This document shows, one piece after another, positions 1 to 10,468 of a stretch of 64,000 bases of DNA. Within the stretch, counting starts at the first letter, position 1. Every line of letters begins with the position of its first letter. This stretch comes from Pinus tabuliformis. Lineage: Eukaryota; Streptophyta; Pinopsida; Pinales; Pinaceae. Where the stretch lies: positions 208,968,310 through 209,032,309 of the forward strand of contig CM062818.1 of the NCBI GenBank assembly GCA_031772625.1, read 5' to 3'. The position numbers and the translations under genes were made by a program. The notes under the pieces are model-generated. The model was not told the origin of the DNA, did no database searches, and saw only the letters and a list, made by a program, of their open reading frames with translations.

Positions 1-14
1 ATCCACCTGGATCA
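1..14 (-). repeat. Start of 3' LTR of Ty3/gypsy copy A, cut by window edge
   Basis: On the minus strand this reads TGATCCAGGTGGAT, the conserved first bases of the LTR seen complete at 2271-2887 and 5103-5723. It directly follows the polypurine tract, so it is the beginning of the 3' LTR; the rest lies outside the window. Confidence 0.85.
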
Positions 15-27
15 TTCCTCCCCCCTT
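15..27 (-). other. Polypurine tract of copy A
   Basis: The minus strand reads AAGGGGGGAGGAA immediately before the LTR start. The same tract precedes the 3' LTR in copy B (2888-2900) and copy C (45028-45040). This is the expected plus-strand priming site of an LTR retrotransposon. Confidence 0.8.
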
Positions 28-514
28 AGGAAGCAATGGTCCCCATTGCGTTGAGTGCCTCCATGAGATGGGGAAACTTCTACTGAACTTGGTCCTTGGT
101 GAGCTGTTCTGCAATCTCTGATGTGTCCAGTAATGGTGGGAAGCATGGTTGAGGGCGGTCCACATTGAACACATGGTGCAAGCCACGGAATGGGGGAATG
201 CTATGCTCCAAAGCCTTGTTTTCCACAGCCTTGGTAATGGTGTAAGGACCATATCAGAGTAGTCTGAGCTTCTGATGGGATCTTGTAAGGCGTTCTTCCT
301 ATAGATGCAACCAGACTTTGTTGCCCACTTGAAACTTGTATGGAACCTGATGTTGATCATGTCGCTTCTTGTACTTGGCATTTTCCAAAATGGATTGGCG
401 ATATATCGGCCTGTTGGGTAGAGGTGCTCTGAGAGTCAGATCAAATGAATGTTTAACTTGACAGTGCAATGATACCCCTGTGGGTGAGGAGAAGATGTCC
501 TTGTATTCTTTCAT
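28..514 (-). pseudogene. Copy A: reverse-transcriptase stub fused to integrase C-terminal tail
   Basis: The 5' part (about 390-514) encodes the short segment that normally opens the Ty3/gypsy reverse-transcriptase region, with a DIFSSPTG stretch and then APLPNRPIYRQS. Within one or two codons it changes to a segment typical of an integrase C-terminus (KYKKRHDQHQVPYKFQVGNK, then VWLHL). The catalytic palm, RNase H and integrase core are absent. The tail continues to about 28 in a broken frame, ending KFPHLMEALNAMGTIAS just before the polypurine tract. The fusion lies near 380-390 and has the same form in copies B and C, so it is inherited. Stops and frameshifts make the product non-functional. 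Confidence 0.8.
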
Positions 515-535
515 GATTGTATCCTCCTGCTTCTT

Positions 536-757
536 CTAAGTGGAGGAACCCTTCCTGGGGGCAATGGATGTGGCTATGATATTCCCCTTACTTTGAGAGC
601 GAACCAGAAAGAAAATAAATTTCCTAGTCTGGGAGATGAGCTTATTGCATTGTTTAGTAGAGATCAAAGAAGTGGCAGTAGGTGGGGCTACCTCCGATAT
701 CCTATATAATGTATTATCCAACAAAATAATAACAATGTGAGGTCTTGAATTATACAC
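536..757 (-). pseudogene. Copy A: linker between protease and reverse-transcriptase stub
   Basis: An open stretch of about 73 codons lies between protease and stub. It contains the conserved segments NTLYRISEVAPPTATSLIS and KFIFFLVRSQSKG, both also present in copies B and C. It has no catalytic motif that I recognise; by position it is the protease/reverse-transcriptase connector of the pol polyprotein. Confidence 0.6.
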
Positions 758-759
758 AA

Positions 760-1354
760 CATGTCACTTCCATAAGTATGGTGGTCCTAATAATACATCA
801 CAAACGTCAAGAGGCACAACATCACACAATACCTCATCTGTGAAGGGCTTGATGCTGTAGGGAAGGCATCACTGTTGGTAGACCTAGAGATCTCGTCCTT
901 GGTGAAGCCACCCGATGCTGTATGACTGCCATTGTGGTGTGGTCAATAGTCCCAATCGCTTCACGACCTCTACTGAAATGAGGTTCTTTTGGCTCCCACT
1001 GTCAACAATGATTTGTAGCGGTGAACCCTTCACCCACATCTGTGAGTGGAAAATACGTTCCCCCTCTAGATCTTCGGGCTCATTCTTTTGGATCTTGGCA
1101 GTGGCAACAATGGTGTTGGGCTCCGCATCAATGATCTACTTCCCTTTTCCATTCCTCTTGTCAAGTTCTGACTTAGGGTCAGAACATGCATCTGATTCTG
1201 AAGTCTTCAACTCGGGCACCAGCAATTGCTTGGCCTGACACTCACTTGTGTTATGAGTGGGGCTCTTATGGAATTCACACCACTTTCCTGTGTCCTTCTT
1301 TGACTTCGTGGTGTTGTTATTTTCTTGTGGCTTCGACGGGTTGTCTTGGGTCAC
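760..1354 (-). pseudogene. Copy A: gag zinc knuckle and retropepsin-like protease
   Basis: Two domains are readable on the minus strand. The nucleocapsid motif CEFHKSPTHNTSEC (about 1240-1285) has the spacing C-x2-H-x4-H-x4-C, a zinc-knuckle variant in which the usual second cysteine is histidine. Further downstream comes an aspartic-protease active site, VDSGSQKNLIS (about 985-1020), followed by a hydrophobic segment and the GPPYLWK-like end near 770. In an intact element this protease would cut the gag-pol polyprotein. Frame breaks and stops interrupt the region. Confidence 0.7.
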
Positions 1355-1407
1355 AACGTCTTGGCTTTTTCCTTGGTTTTGCGGTTTGGGGAAGCCTTTC
1401 CCTTGCT

Positions 1408-2229
1408 TCAGATTCGTGGATCCAAAGTCTCACTTCTTCTGTTTAAACTTCTTCTCGATCTTGATAGCGTATTGGTACGTCGTGCCGAAGAGGAGATATC
1501 TAGGAACTCCATCTCATCCTGGATATAACTATGTAGGAAACTGTAGTACTTGAGTACCAAATTCCGCTCAGAATCCTTGATACCCAACTTTGTACGAAGG
1601 GTATGAAAAATGTTGGTAAACTCTGGCACATCTTGGTCCCTTCCCTACTGTAACATGGTCTGCTTTATGTATTTATCCTCAAAGCTTCCAACAGGGTAGT
1701 ACTTCTCCTTGATGGCATCCCAGAATGAATTCCAAGTGGGTGCGGTTGAAAACAATGAGGTCGTATTTTCATCCTTCTGCTCGCAGTAGGTTTCCCACTA
1801 GTCCTTGACGTGGGGGGAAACTTTGAGAAGTGCAAAAGTGATATTTTCTTAGCTAGAAAAAGCATGAAAGGAAAAATATCCTTCTAGCACATTTAACCAT
1901 TTATCTACAATGTCTGCATTTATCTTAACCTCGAATATGGAGATTTCAAAGTTAACTTGTACCTTAAAGGGTGTGGCACTTCCAGAGTATCTGCTGGAAG
2001 TAGATGCGTCACCCTTGGGTAGCCGCTGAAGGATCTACGCAAAGTTGTCCATCATCGCGTTCCTTTGTTGCACGAGGGCTTCTTCGAGCAAGATTTTGAT
2101 AGGATCTCCTGCCTCTTCGTATTTCTTTTCTTCCGCCATGGGAGGCTGTCGGGATTTGCGAGGCTGGTCTTGCAAATGTTTGACCAGTTCAAGCCCTAAC
2201 TCCTTATATCCCGACCTCGTTGGGGACAT
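1408..2229 (-). pseudogene. Copy A: gag capsid region, broken
   Basis: A plausible gag start is the ATG at 2229 (MSPTRSGYKELGLELVKHLQ), close downstream of the primer-binding site. The middle part encodes a Retrotrans_gag-type capsid segment, better preserved in copy B, with a WNSFWDAIKEKYYPV-like motif near 1690-1740. The last part (1408-1629) encodes PEFTNIFHTLRTKLGIKDSE. At least two frameshifts or stops separate these pieces. Gag would package the element RNA into cytoplasmic particles. Matching order and motifs in copies B and C make the assignment firm. Confidence 0.75.
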
Positions 2230-2257
2230 GCAAAGAAAAATAAAGAAAAAGAAGACT

Positions 2258-2269
2258 GCACTGATACCA
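2258..2269 (-). other. Primer-binding site of copy A (tRNA-iMet type)
   Basis: The minus strand reads TGGTATCAGTGC one base after the 5' LTR end. Copy B has the better match TGGTATCAGAGC, the usual complement of the 3' end of plant initiator tRNA-Met. Confidence 0.75.
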
Positions 2270-2270
2270 C

Positions 2271-2887
2271 TGATCCAGATTTAAATGGGAACGCAAAAAA
2301 TTACAAAGATAACCTTAAATATAGATATGCAGCAAAAATAATAATTCATTTCATTAATGTAAAATACTGAAATATGCTTACAAACAGAAATGGAAATAAA
2401 CTAGTTTGGGCGATGATAGCTTATATTTGAGAAGAGATGTGGCAGCTACATGCTTGTGAATTGTGTTACAATGAGGCTCAAAGGCCTATTTATTGTTGAG
2501 AAACAATGGAAAACCCTAAACATCCAAAAACCTAACCCTAGGAGATGAAGCGCCAAACTATGGGCTTGTTTGGGTATATTGGTACATTAACTTCCCGAGG
2601 TCGTAACTTTGGCATACGATCTCCGTTTGACGCACACAATACCTTGTTAGAAATATCTATCCAAGGAATACAAATTTTGAATGACCAACATTGGTTTGAA
2701 ATTCATGTTGGTCCCAGTTTTCCCAAAAAACGTCGTTCAGGGCCTCAAAACAACGCTGGAAGTTCAGGACCTGAAAAACTGCCAAAAATAGTAAATTGTG
2801 TTACAATTAAGGAAACTGAAAAACTAAAAGAGACAGTTCTGGGGGCTAAGTGGGATTGGCAGGTGACCAAAACATCCACCTAGATCA
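2271..2887 (-). repeat. LTR shared by copies A (5' LTR) and B (3' LTR)
   Basis: This 617-bp LTR begins TGATCT and ends GGATCA on the minus strand. The family's original ends are probably TGATCC and GGATCA, a 6-bp inverted repeat. It lies between the polypurine tract of copy B (2888-2900) and the primer-binding site of copy A (2258-2269), so it serves as 3' LTR of one copy and 5' LTR of the next. It includes a segment with the GTCGTAACTTTGGCATACGA motif, also seen in the other LTR copies. Confidence 0.85.
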
Positions 2888-2900
2888 TTCCTCCCCCCTT
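2888..2900 (-). other. Polypurine tract of copy B
   Basis: The minus strand reads AAGGGGGGAGGAA directly before the LTR start at 2887, identical to the tract in copy A. Confidence 0.8.
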
Positions 2901-3340
2901 AGGAAGCAATGGTCCCCATTGCGTTTAGTGCCTCCATGAGATGGGGAAACTTCTGCTGAACTTTGTCCCTGGTGAGCTTTTCTGCAATCTCTGATGTGTC
3001 CAGTAATGGTGGGAAGCATGGTCGAGGGAATGCTATGCTCCAAAGCATTGTTTCCCACAACCTTGGTAATGGTGTATGGACCATATCAGAGTAGTCTGAG
3101 CTTCTGATGAGATCTTGTAAGGTGTTATTTCTGCAGATACCAGACTTTTTCGCCCACTTGAAACTTGTGTGGCACCTGATGTTTATCATGTCACTTCTTG
3201 TACTTGGAATTTTCCAAAATGGAGCCACGATATATCGTCCCATTGGGTAGAGGTGCTTCGGGAGTCAGATCGAATGAATGCTTAACCTGACAGTGCAACG
3301 ATACCCATGTGGGTGAGGAGAAGATGTCCTTGTATTCTTT
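2901..3340 (-). pseudogene. Copy B: reverse-transcriptase stub fused to integrase tail
   Basis: The same fusion as in copy A is seen near 3206-3215, but split over frames. The stub reads like LPNGTIYRGSILEN and runs into KYKKxHDKHQVPHKFQVGEK. The tail ends FPPLLDTSEIAEKLTRDK and then QQKFPHLMEALNAMGTIAS. The catalytic pol domains are absent. Confidence 0.75.
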
Positions 3341-3402
3341 CATTACCGTATCCACCTACTTCTGCTACATGGAGTAACCCTTCCCAGGGGCCATGGATGT
3401 GG

Positions 3403-3610
3403 CTATGATCTTCCCCTTACTTTGAGAGCGAACCAGAAAGAAAATAAATTTCCTAGTATGGCAGATGAGCTTACAACATTCTTAGTAGAGATCAAAGAAG
3501 TGGCGGTAGGTGGGGATACCTTCGGTATCCTGTATAATGTATTACCCAAAGAAATAACAACAGTGCGAGGTCTTGACTCATACACAACATGTCGCTTCCA
3601 CAAGTATGGT
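3403..3610 (-). pseudogene. Copy B: protease/reverse-transcriptase linker
   Basis: The translated minus strand contains NTLYRIPKVSPPTATSLIS, matching the linkers at 536-757 and 44300-44521. It is broken by a frameshift near its end. I recognise no catalytic motif. Confidence 0.55.
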
Positions 3611-3639
3611 TGTCCTAATAATACATCACAAACGTCAAG

Positions 3640-4185
3640 AGGCGCAACATCACAAAATACCTCATCTGTGAAGGGCTTGATGCTATAGGGAAGGAAACAT
3701 TGCTGGCGGACTCGGAGATCTCGTCCTTGGTGAAGCCACCCGATGTTGTACGACTACGGGTGTGGTGTGGTTGGTAGGCCCAACTGCTTCTCGAACTTTG
3801 CTGAAATGAGGTTCTTTTGGCTCCCACTGTCAACAATGAATTGCAGCGGCGAACCCTTCACCCACATCTATGAGTGGAAAAGACGCTCCCCCTCCTCTGG
3901 ATCTTCGGGCTCATTCTTCTAGATCTTGGCGGTGGAAAAAATGGCACTGGGCTCCGCATCAATGATCTGCTTCCCTTTGCCATTCCTCTTGTTGGTTTTT
4001 GACTCAGGGTCAGAACATGCATTTGATTCTGAAGCCTTCAACTTGGCCACTAACAACTGCTTGGCCCGACACTCACTTGTGTTATGGGTGGGGCTCTTAT
4101 GGAACTCACACCACTTTCCTATGTCCTTATTTGACTTCGTGGTGTTGTTATTTTCTTGCGGCTTCGACGGGTTGTCTTGGGTCAC
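3640..4185 (-). pseudogene. Copy B: zinc knuckle and protease
   Basis: The segment 3919-4185 encodes CEFHKSPTHNTSEC (C-x2-H-x4-H-x4-C), then LKASESNACSDPES and a basic run, the gag C-terminus. The segment 3640-3850 carries the protease active site in the form VDSGSQKNLIS. Both match copies A and C in order and spacing. Stops interrupt the frame, so the protein is dead. Confidence 0.7.
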
Positions 4186-4209
4186 ACCATCTTGGCTTTG
4201 TCCTTGGTT

Positions 4210-5061
4210 CTACAGTTTGGGGAAGCCTTTCCCTTGCTTCAGATTCACGGATCCAAAGTCTCGCTTCTTCTGTTTAAACTTCTTCTCGATCTTGACAATG
4301 TATCGGTACGCTGTGTTGAGCGAGGATATGTCCAGGAACTCCATCTCATCCTGGATGTACCTATGTAGGCAGCTGCGATACTTGAGTACCAAATACCGCT
4401 CAGAATCGTTGATACCCAACTTTGTGTGAAGGATATGAAAAATATTGGTAAACTCTGGCATGTCTTGGTCCCTTCCCTGCTGCAGCGTGGTCTAATTTAT
4501 GTATTTACCCTCATAGCTTTCGACAGGGTAGTACTGCTCCTTGATGGCATCCCGGAATGAATTCCAAGTGGGTGCGGCTAAGAACAGTGACTCCGTACTT
4601 TCTTCCTTCTGCTCGCAATAGGTTTCCCACCAGTCCTTGACATGGGGGGCAGCTTTGAGAAGTGAAAAAGTGATATTTTCCTGTCTGGAAAAATCATGAA
4701 TGGAAAAATATCCTTCTAGCACATTTAACCATTTATCTACAACGTCTGCATCTATCTGACTCTCGAATATGGGGATTTCAAAGTTAACTTGTACCTTAAA
4801 GGGTGTGGCGCTTCTAGAGAAGCTGCTGGAAGTAGATGCGTTGTCCCTGGGTAGCTGCTGAAGGATCTCGATAAAGTTGTCCATCATCACATTCGTTTCT
4901 CGCTCGAGGGCTTCTTCGATCAAGATTTTGATAGGATATCTTGGCCCCTCATCTTTCTTTTCTTCCACCATGGGAGGCTGTTGTGATTTGCAAGGCTGGT
5001 CTTGTAAAGGTTCGAACAGTTCAAGCCCTAACTCCTTATATACCGACCTCATTGGGGACAT
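4210..5061 (-). pseudogene. Copy B: gag capsid, best preserved copy
   Basis: An open frame of 189 codons starts at the ATG at 5061 (MSPMRSVYKELGLELFEPLQ) and ends at 4492. It holds a Retrotrans_gag-type domain with the landmarks WLNVLEGYFSIHDFSRQENI, KDWWETYCEQKEESTES and WNSFRDAIKEQYYPVESYEG. After a stop, gag continues in 4210-4461 with PEFTNIFHILHTKLGIND and YIQDEMEFLDISS. I chose this start because it lies just downstream of the primer-binding site and matches the starts in A and C. The role would be particle assembly and RNA packaging. Confidence 0.8.
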
Positions 5062-5089
5062 GCAAAGAAAAACAAAGAAAAGTCAGACC

Positions 5090-5101
5090 GCTCTGATACC
5101 A
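5090..5101 (-). other. Primer-binding site of copy B (tRNA-iMet)
   Basis: The minus strand reads TGGTATCAGAGC one base after the LTR end. This is the classic site complementary to initiator tRNA-Met and is the least decayed site in this family here. Confidence 0.85.
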
Positions 5102-5102
5102 C

Positions 5103-5723
5103 TGATCTGGATTTAAACAAGAACACAACAAATTACATAGATAACCATAAATACAGAGATGCAACAAAAATAATACTCCATTTCATTAATTTAAAATACT
5201 GAAATATGCTTACAAACAAAAATGGAAATAAACTAGTTCAGGCTATGGTAGCTTATCTCTGAGAAGAGATGTGTTGGCTACATGCCTATGAACTATGTTA
5301 CGATGAGGCTCAAAGGCCTATTTATTGTTGAGAAATAATGGAAAACCATAAACATCCAAAAACCTAACCCTAGGAGATGAAGCGCCAAACTATGGGCCCC
5401 GTTTGGGTAAATTGGTACATCAACTTCCCGGGGTCGTAACTTTGGCATACGATCTCTGTTTGACGCGAACAATACCTTGTTTGAAAGATATATCCGAGTA
5501 GTACAACTTTTGAATAACCAATATTGGTGTAGGATCATTTTTGGTCCTATTTTTCCCAAAAAAACTTCGTTTAGGGCGTTAAAGCAGCTTCGGAAGTTCA
5601 CGACTCGAAAAACTGCCAAAAATATTAAATTTTGCTACAATTAAGGAAACTGAAAAGCTAAAAGAGATAGTTGTGGGGCTCCAAGTGGGATAGGCAGGTG
5701 GCCACCAACATCCACCTGGATCA
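5103..5723 (-). repeat. 5' LTR of Ty3/gypsy copy B
   Basis: This 621-bp LTR begins TGATCC (ending at 5723) and finishes AGATCA at 5103 on the minus strand. It aligns along its length with 2271-2887 and with the LTRs of copy C. The base after 5723 is flanking DNA. Confidence 0.85.
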
Positions 5724-8534
5724 GCCCCTTAGAGGAACTTGTAAATATTTTCTGGATAAAAACTTTTAAAGCAACTACACTTATATAATTTATTCATCTC
5801 ATATCACCATCGTCGCGTGTTACAACTTCGAAACTCCCCATATCATGAAATATCGAGCATGATTGTTACAAATCCCCCCAAAATGACTAAGTGGGTGATC
5901 TTGACATCGTGACATGGAGAAGGATTAGCCAATCAATAGTCATAGTCAATTTACAAAATAATGAGGAATCAAGAGCGAATCATACCTGAAAAGAATTATT
6001 ACAAGAGTGTTTGATATTGGATTTGAGGAAACCATATACTTGATAAGGCTAGGGAGCAAGTGGAAAAATGTGGAGCAACAAGAAAAAAATCAAGAGTTTC
6101 CTTCTTTTATTTTGATGAAGGAACACGAACTGTGACTTTGAGGGAACAACACCTGAAACACAAACTTGTATCAAAATTAGCAAAATCATAAGAAAAATCA
6201 GAAACAACGCTTTATTGAAAATAACCAAAAAAAAAAATAAGTAACTGAAGTTACAACAACTATGATTTCAAGTGCAACAATATTATTTCCTGAGGGAACA
6301 ACAATATGTTTTTAGAGAACAACAATTTGTTTCAATAGTCATGGCAAATGAGCATGAACAAAAGATCTTTTGGAATGATGCTTTGGTAACAATGGCATGA
6401 GTGATGACGTAGTAGCACTGGACAATATCAGGTCTTCCACTTGAATTTAATTCTTCATTTTATCTTATTATGGATCTATCTAGTAATGAAAAAGTCTTGA
6501 TGTTGTTTTCTTCTTGTTGGCAGGAACATTTTTTAGCAAAATCTTATGTTCCGATTTTTTTTTTCTTTAGATCATGACTCCTAGAAAAACTCAACATCAT
6601 ATTATATTAAATTTAATATATGCTTGGATTAAATTCTATTATTTCATTAACATTGCCTTCAAGAATCACTTGTTCATAGATTAACCTCTTTTATTCTCCT
6701 TGGACCTGTAAAAAACCAGCATCTACTTGCAATAAAGCATGAAATCATGGAAGAAGAGAGGTGTGTGGGCTCTCTTAATCCCAGGCATACACAAAAAAAT
6801 AAAATTAGTTACTTTGTAAAACAAATACATGTAAAGATAAATAAAGAAAAAATCATTTGTTACATGCGGGAGAGCGGTGACGAACTATACTAACCAGCAA
6901 TGTTTTAATCATGATTTCTTTGTCTCTCGCCCGACTTGAGTGATTCCATATCCAAATGAAAATGAATTTAGAGGGATATATCCATTAGAAACATATTTTA
7001 AAAATTCCATGAGATGATATGTCAAACATGTTCAAAACAACCTACATAATAAAGTTGTTTTCGATTTTCCAACTTAAATCAACAATTCATATTTTAAGCA
7101 TAATTTTTTCTTGATGACGAATTGAATTGATTAAAATTGGATATTAAATTATACTCATGTAGCTATCTTTAAAAGAATTTTTTTTGAATACAAGAAGAAT
7201 TGATGGGTCAAATATGCCAAAGAACTACTGGAAAAACAATGTTTTAAGAGTGTTAATTTACGATAGGCAGTCAATATTTTGATCATAAATTTCTTGTATG
7301 ATATCGAAATAGAGTGATTCAAATTTCCTTATAAACTAGATTCATATGAGAACATGCCATAGAAACAAGTTTTCAATATATATCCATTTAAACATCTAAA
7401 AAGGGATTGTCCCAACTCTGTCCCTGAGTTGCCTACTATATGCCTTGTCAATGTTTTGGTCATAACTTTTTCATTTGAGATTCAAAGTGGGTTCGAAAAT
7501 AGACATCAAGGGATATTTATGATAGAAATAGGTTTTTAAAATATTCCCATTTTGTTTCTCAATTCATGACTGTCATAACTGTGTTTTCAGTGATTCCATT
7601 AAGTTGCTATGCCATAAAATATAATAAACAAGCAATTTCTCCCAATTGGTGATTCAAATGGATGTGAATGTTTGTAAGAATATGATTTTAAATATAATAT
7701 ATCTACATACATAAATAAATTCAAGGATCTATCACCCATATTGATTTACATAGCACGTTGCCACAAATTCTAGACTTATTTTATATATAAAGAAATGTAT
7801 TTATTTATTCTATTTTATATATTATCCTACTCTACTTTGAAGAAAGAAATATCATTAAGTATAAGAGTACGTCCAATTGATCCATTTGCGAAACAAGAGC
7901 TCAAGTATGTACATACTCGAATTCGAAAAATGTATTTTAATAAATACTGAGGTATGAGAGACCAACTTCCCTTTTAAGGATGGTGCTAAGAATTGATGAA
8001 GTATGGAGTGATGCTATGAACAAATGATAGAGTGGAACCAAGCTTCAATATAACATTTTCTTCCTTGATTTAACATGGTTTTCATATCATGAAGTTATTC
8101 AAAAAATTGAGTTTCCAATGTCTTGTTGATCTCGTTTACTTGTCGATACAAACTAGAAGAAACCTCATTTTCTTCCACAACTTCTACAATTTTTGGATTT
8201 GAAATGTTCTTGAACCCAAGAAACGTTTATTGCAGTGGTGTAGGTGAGATATAATGCGTGGGAAGGGTGGGTAATTTTTCAGTTCAACACATGTTGTACT
8301 GATTTATTATTATGGAGGTGTGGAATGGATTAAATAAGAATTTGTGTAGGGCATGGAGGATTTTGATGGTACAATTGATTGAGTTATGTCGCTGATATTG
8401 ATAGGAAAACAAAAGGTCGTTGAAGAGCTGGTGAAAAGTATGTTTTTTCTACAAAGTGAGGGAAAGTATCCATGCCATCATAAGATGAGCCATGCCAAAC
8501 TCTTGGGCAAGGTTGGTGGGAGTTACACTGAGGC
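5724..8534. other. Unassigned AT-rich intergenic DNA
   Basis: I see no credible coding frame here. A possible LTR end (TGTTACAAATCCCCCC near 5866) has no partner that I can find. Degenerate internal repeats are listed separately. The stretch is probably decayed retroelement DNA. Confidence 0.5.
6895..7560. repeat. Degenerate repeat, about three units
   Basis: Units begin near 6898, 7268 and 7447 with variants of CAATGTTTTGGTCATAA. Each continues with a TGATTC- or GATTCAAA-like element about 35-50 bp on, then a tract like TAGAAACAAGTTTTCAAAATA. Spacing is irregular and similarity low. The pattern resembles repeated modules within plant LTRs. Confidence 0.4.
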
Positions 8535-8870
8535 TTCCATGTAACAACCCCGGTTAAAAATCCATGTAAAAATATATAAGAGCACGGTCATGGGACACAT
8601 ATTTCAAGTTGAATGGTGGGTAAAACATCCTAGTGGGTGTTCATTTGGTTTATTATGGCTAAGAAAATTGGAAAAGGCAATGGAAAAGGCTTTGGAAAGA
8701 CAAAGAAACATTATTTGACATTTATTGATGAAAACAATGGAAAATAGGAGAAAAGGAAGGTGAAAGGTCACATGTTGCATGTGAAGAGGAAATTAAAGGA
8801 AAATAATGGAAAATGAAGAAAATAGAGGCCTCATTGATAAAAATGATTTTGAGGATCAGTTGGTAGTTTT

Positions 8871-9134
8871 TTGACAGGTTTTGGTGGAGCTATCTTCTAT
8901 TATATATCTCTCCCGTACTCTTGGACACTTAGATTTTTCTTGGAGCACTCTCAGAAGAGTGTGGCATACTTGGGATTTGGAGCAAGGAGGCAAAGGGAAG
9001 CAAATATCAAACAAGGAAGAGAAGGATCAATGACTACAATAAATTTGATTTGCAAGTATCAAGTTGCATGTATGGTTTCCTTGCTAGTTTTGGCATGTAT
9101 GGCACATGCATGTGGTGTAACAACTCCGATTTAA
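8871..9134 (+). other. Small ORF inside the LTR, probably fortuitous
   Basis: An open frame of 87 codons ends in a hydrophobic stretch (VACMVSLLVLACMAHACGV) resembling a signal peptide. It lies wholly inside the solo LTR and is cut by the nested LTR at 9116. I recognise no family and think it is probably not a gene. Confidence 0.2.
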
Positions 9135-9947
9135 ATATACAACTGATTAGATCAATTATGTGATTTATAATCAACACACCTCTATTCAACTAACTAGCAT
9201 ATAATTTTTGAGAGATATGAGCAAAGACAACTTACCTATAACGATGATATTCCTTACTTGTAATTTCAAAGTTGAATGCTATTTGAATCTCGCTAACCAC
9301 AACAAAGTTTTGGGGATGACTCTCCATCCAAATGTAGGCTAAGCTACATGTAATATTTCTACAGTTGGCCACCCCCGAGCTCTCAATCAATGTACTACTG
9401 CCATGGAATTCTTTGTTTCACAATACTTTTCTCGCAAGAGAATGGATGAAGGAATGATGAATCTCATCTTCCTCATCGTCCATTAAATAGACCAAAAAGT
9501 GGAAAGGGGACCACATGCACACATTCGATGTGTCAACATGCAACTTTTATTTCTTTATTTTAAGTTTTACTTGATTTAATAATTCTCTTAATTTAACTCT
9601 TTCTTATATTATTCCTTTTTATTTTTTGTTAACTTTACTTATTATTACTATTTTTATAGTTTACTTATATATATATATATATATATATTTATTTAAAACT
9701 CCAGTGTCTTATTTATTATTTTATTTATTTATTATTATTATATTCTCCTCATTATTTATTATTTATTTACTATTATTATCTTTTATTTATTATTTATTTA
9801 CTGTTATTATCTTTTATTTATTTATTTTTACTATTTATTTATCATTATTATATTTTATTTATCGTTTATTATTTATTTACTTATATTTTAATATTATATT
9901 ATATTATATTATTTTTATTAATTTTATTATTATTAGGGGACATTACA
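9116..9947. mobile_element. Nested LTR-like insertion, TSD TGTGG/TATGG
   Basis: The insert starts TGTAACAACTCCG and ends GGGGACATTACA. It is flanked by TGTGG (9111-9115) and TATGG (9948-9952), a 5-bp duplication differing by one transition. Removing it restores continuity of the surrounding LTR. The 3' half is a long TTTATT/ATT low-complexity tract. Confidence 0.65.
9540..9935. repeat. AT-rich low-complexity tract
   Basis: Long runs of TTATT, TATTTA and a (TA)n stretch (about 9666-9689) fill the end of the nested LTR. An open frame across it (9626-9982) is pure low-complexity translation and not a gene. Confidence 0.85.
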
Positions 9948-10097
9948 TATGGTTTCTTGGTTATGATCTGTCATTGGCATGAAGGATTGCCTAGATTGAC
10001 AATGGTTTTTCTAGTCTTGCCATTTCCTAGATATCCATGGTGTTGTGGGTTTCTTTCTTTTTGTTTTCTGGTTGGTTCTCTTATTTTTATGGTTGTG

Positions 10098-10468
10098 GGT
10101 TGAGTTATTAGTTCTTGGAGCCTTGGTTGGAAAAACGGTCTAGAAGCCCTGTAACGACTTCGGTTGAGTTACTAGTCCTGGAACCTTGGTTGGACAAATG
10201 GTCTGGAAGCCCTGTAACAACTTGGGTCGAGTTACTAGTCCTGGAAGCCTTGGTTGGAAAAACACTCTCGAGCCCTTGGTGGGTTGAGTTACTAGTCCTG
10301 GAGCCTTGGTTGGAGAAATGCTCTGGAGCTCGAAAATAACTGTGGGTTGAGTTACTAGTCCTGGAGCCTTGGTTGGACAAACACTCTGGAGCCCGACAAC
10401 AACCCTGGGTTGAGTTACTAGTCCTGGAAGACGGATTGAAACAAACGCTCTAGAGCCCTTGACAACTT
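10098..10468. repeat. 62-bp tandem repeat, about six copies
   Basis: Units begin near 10098, 10162, 10225, 10282, 10345 and 10408. They share GGTTGAGTTACTAGTCCTGG, then GCCTTGGTTGGA, then a CTCTGGAGCCC-like end. Unit length is about 55-64 bp. The array lies inside the solo LTR at 8540-11521. Repeated peptides in its reading frames are a by-product. Confidence 0.85.

Larger units (their letters stand above)
2271..5723 (-). mobile_element. Ty3/gypsy copy B, pol-deleted, in tandem with copy A
   Basis: Reading leftward the order is 5' LTR (5103-5723), primer-binding site, gag, zinc knuckle, protease, linker, reverse-transcriptase stub fused to integrase tail, polypurine tract, and 3' LTR (2271-2887). 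The last is also the 5' LTR of copy A, giving LTR-internal-LTR-internal-LTR. Such arrays usually arise by unequal recombination between LTRs. The interior is only about 2.2 kb because reverse transcriptase, RNase H and the integrase core are missing. Movement would need proteins from a complete relative. Confidence 0.85.

Noticed and set aside
8871-9134. Secreted-peptide gene with signal peptide
   Set aside because: It lies inside an LTR, is interrupted by a nested LTR at 9116, and has no relative I recognise.
9626-9982. 118-codon ORF
   Set aside because: It consists almost only of TTTATT/ATT low-complexity sequence.
10098-10468. Possible CRISPR array
   Set aside because: Units are adjacent 55-64 bp tandem copies without unique spacers, in a plant retroelement LTR.
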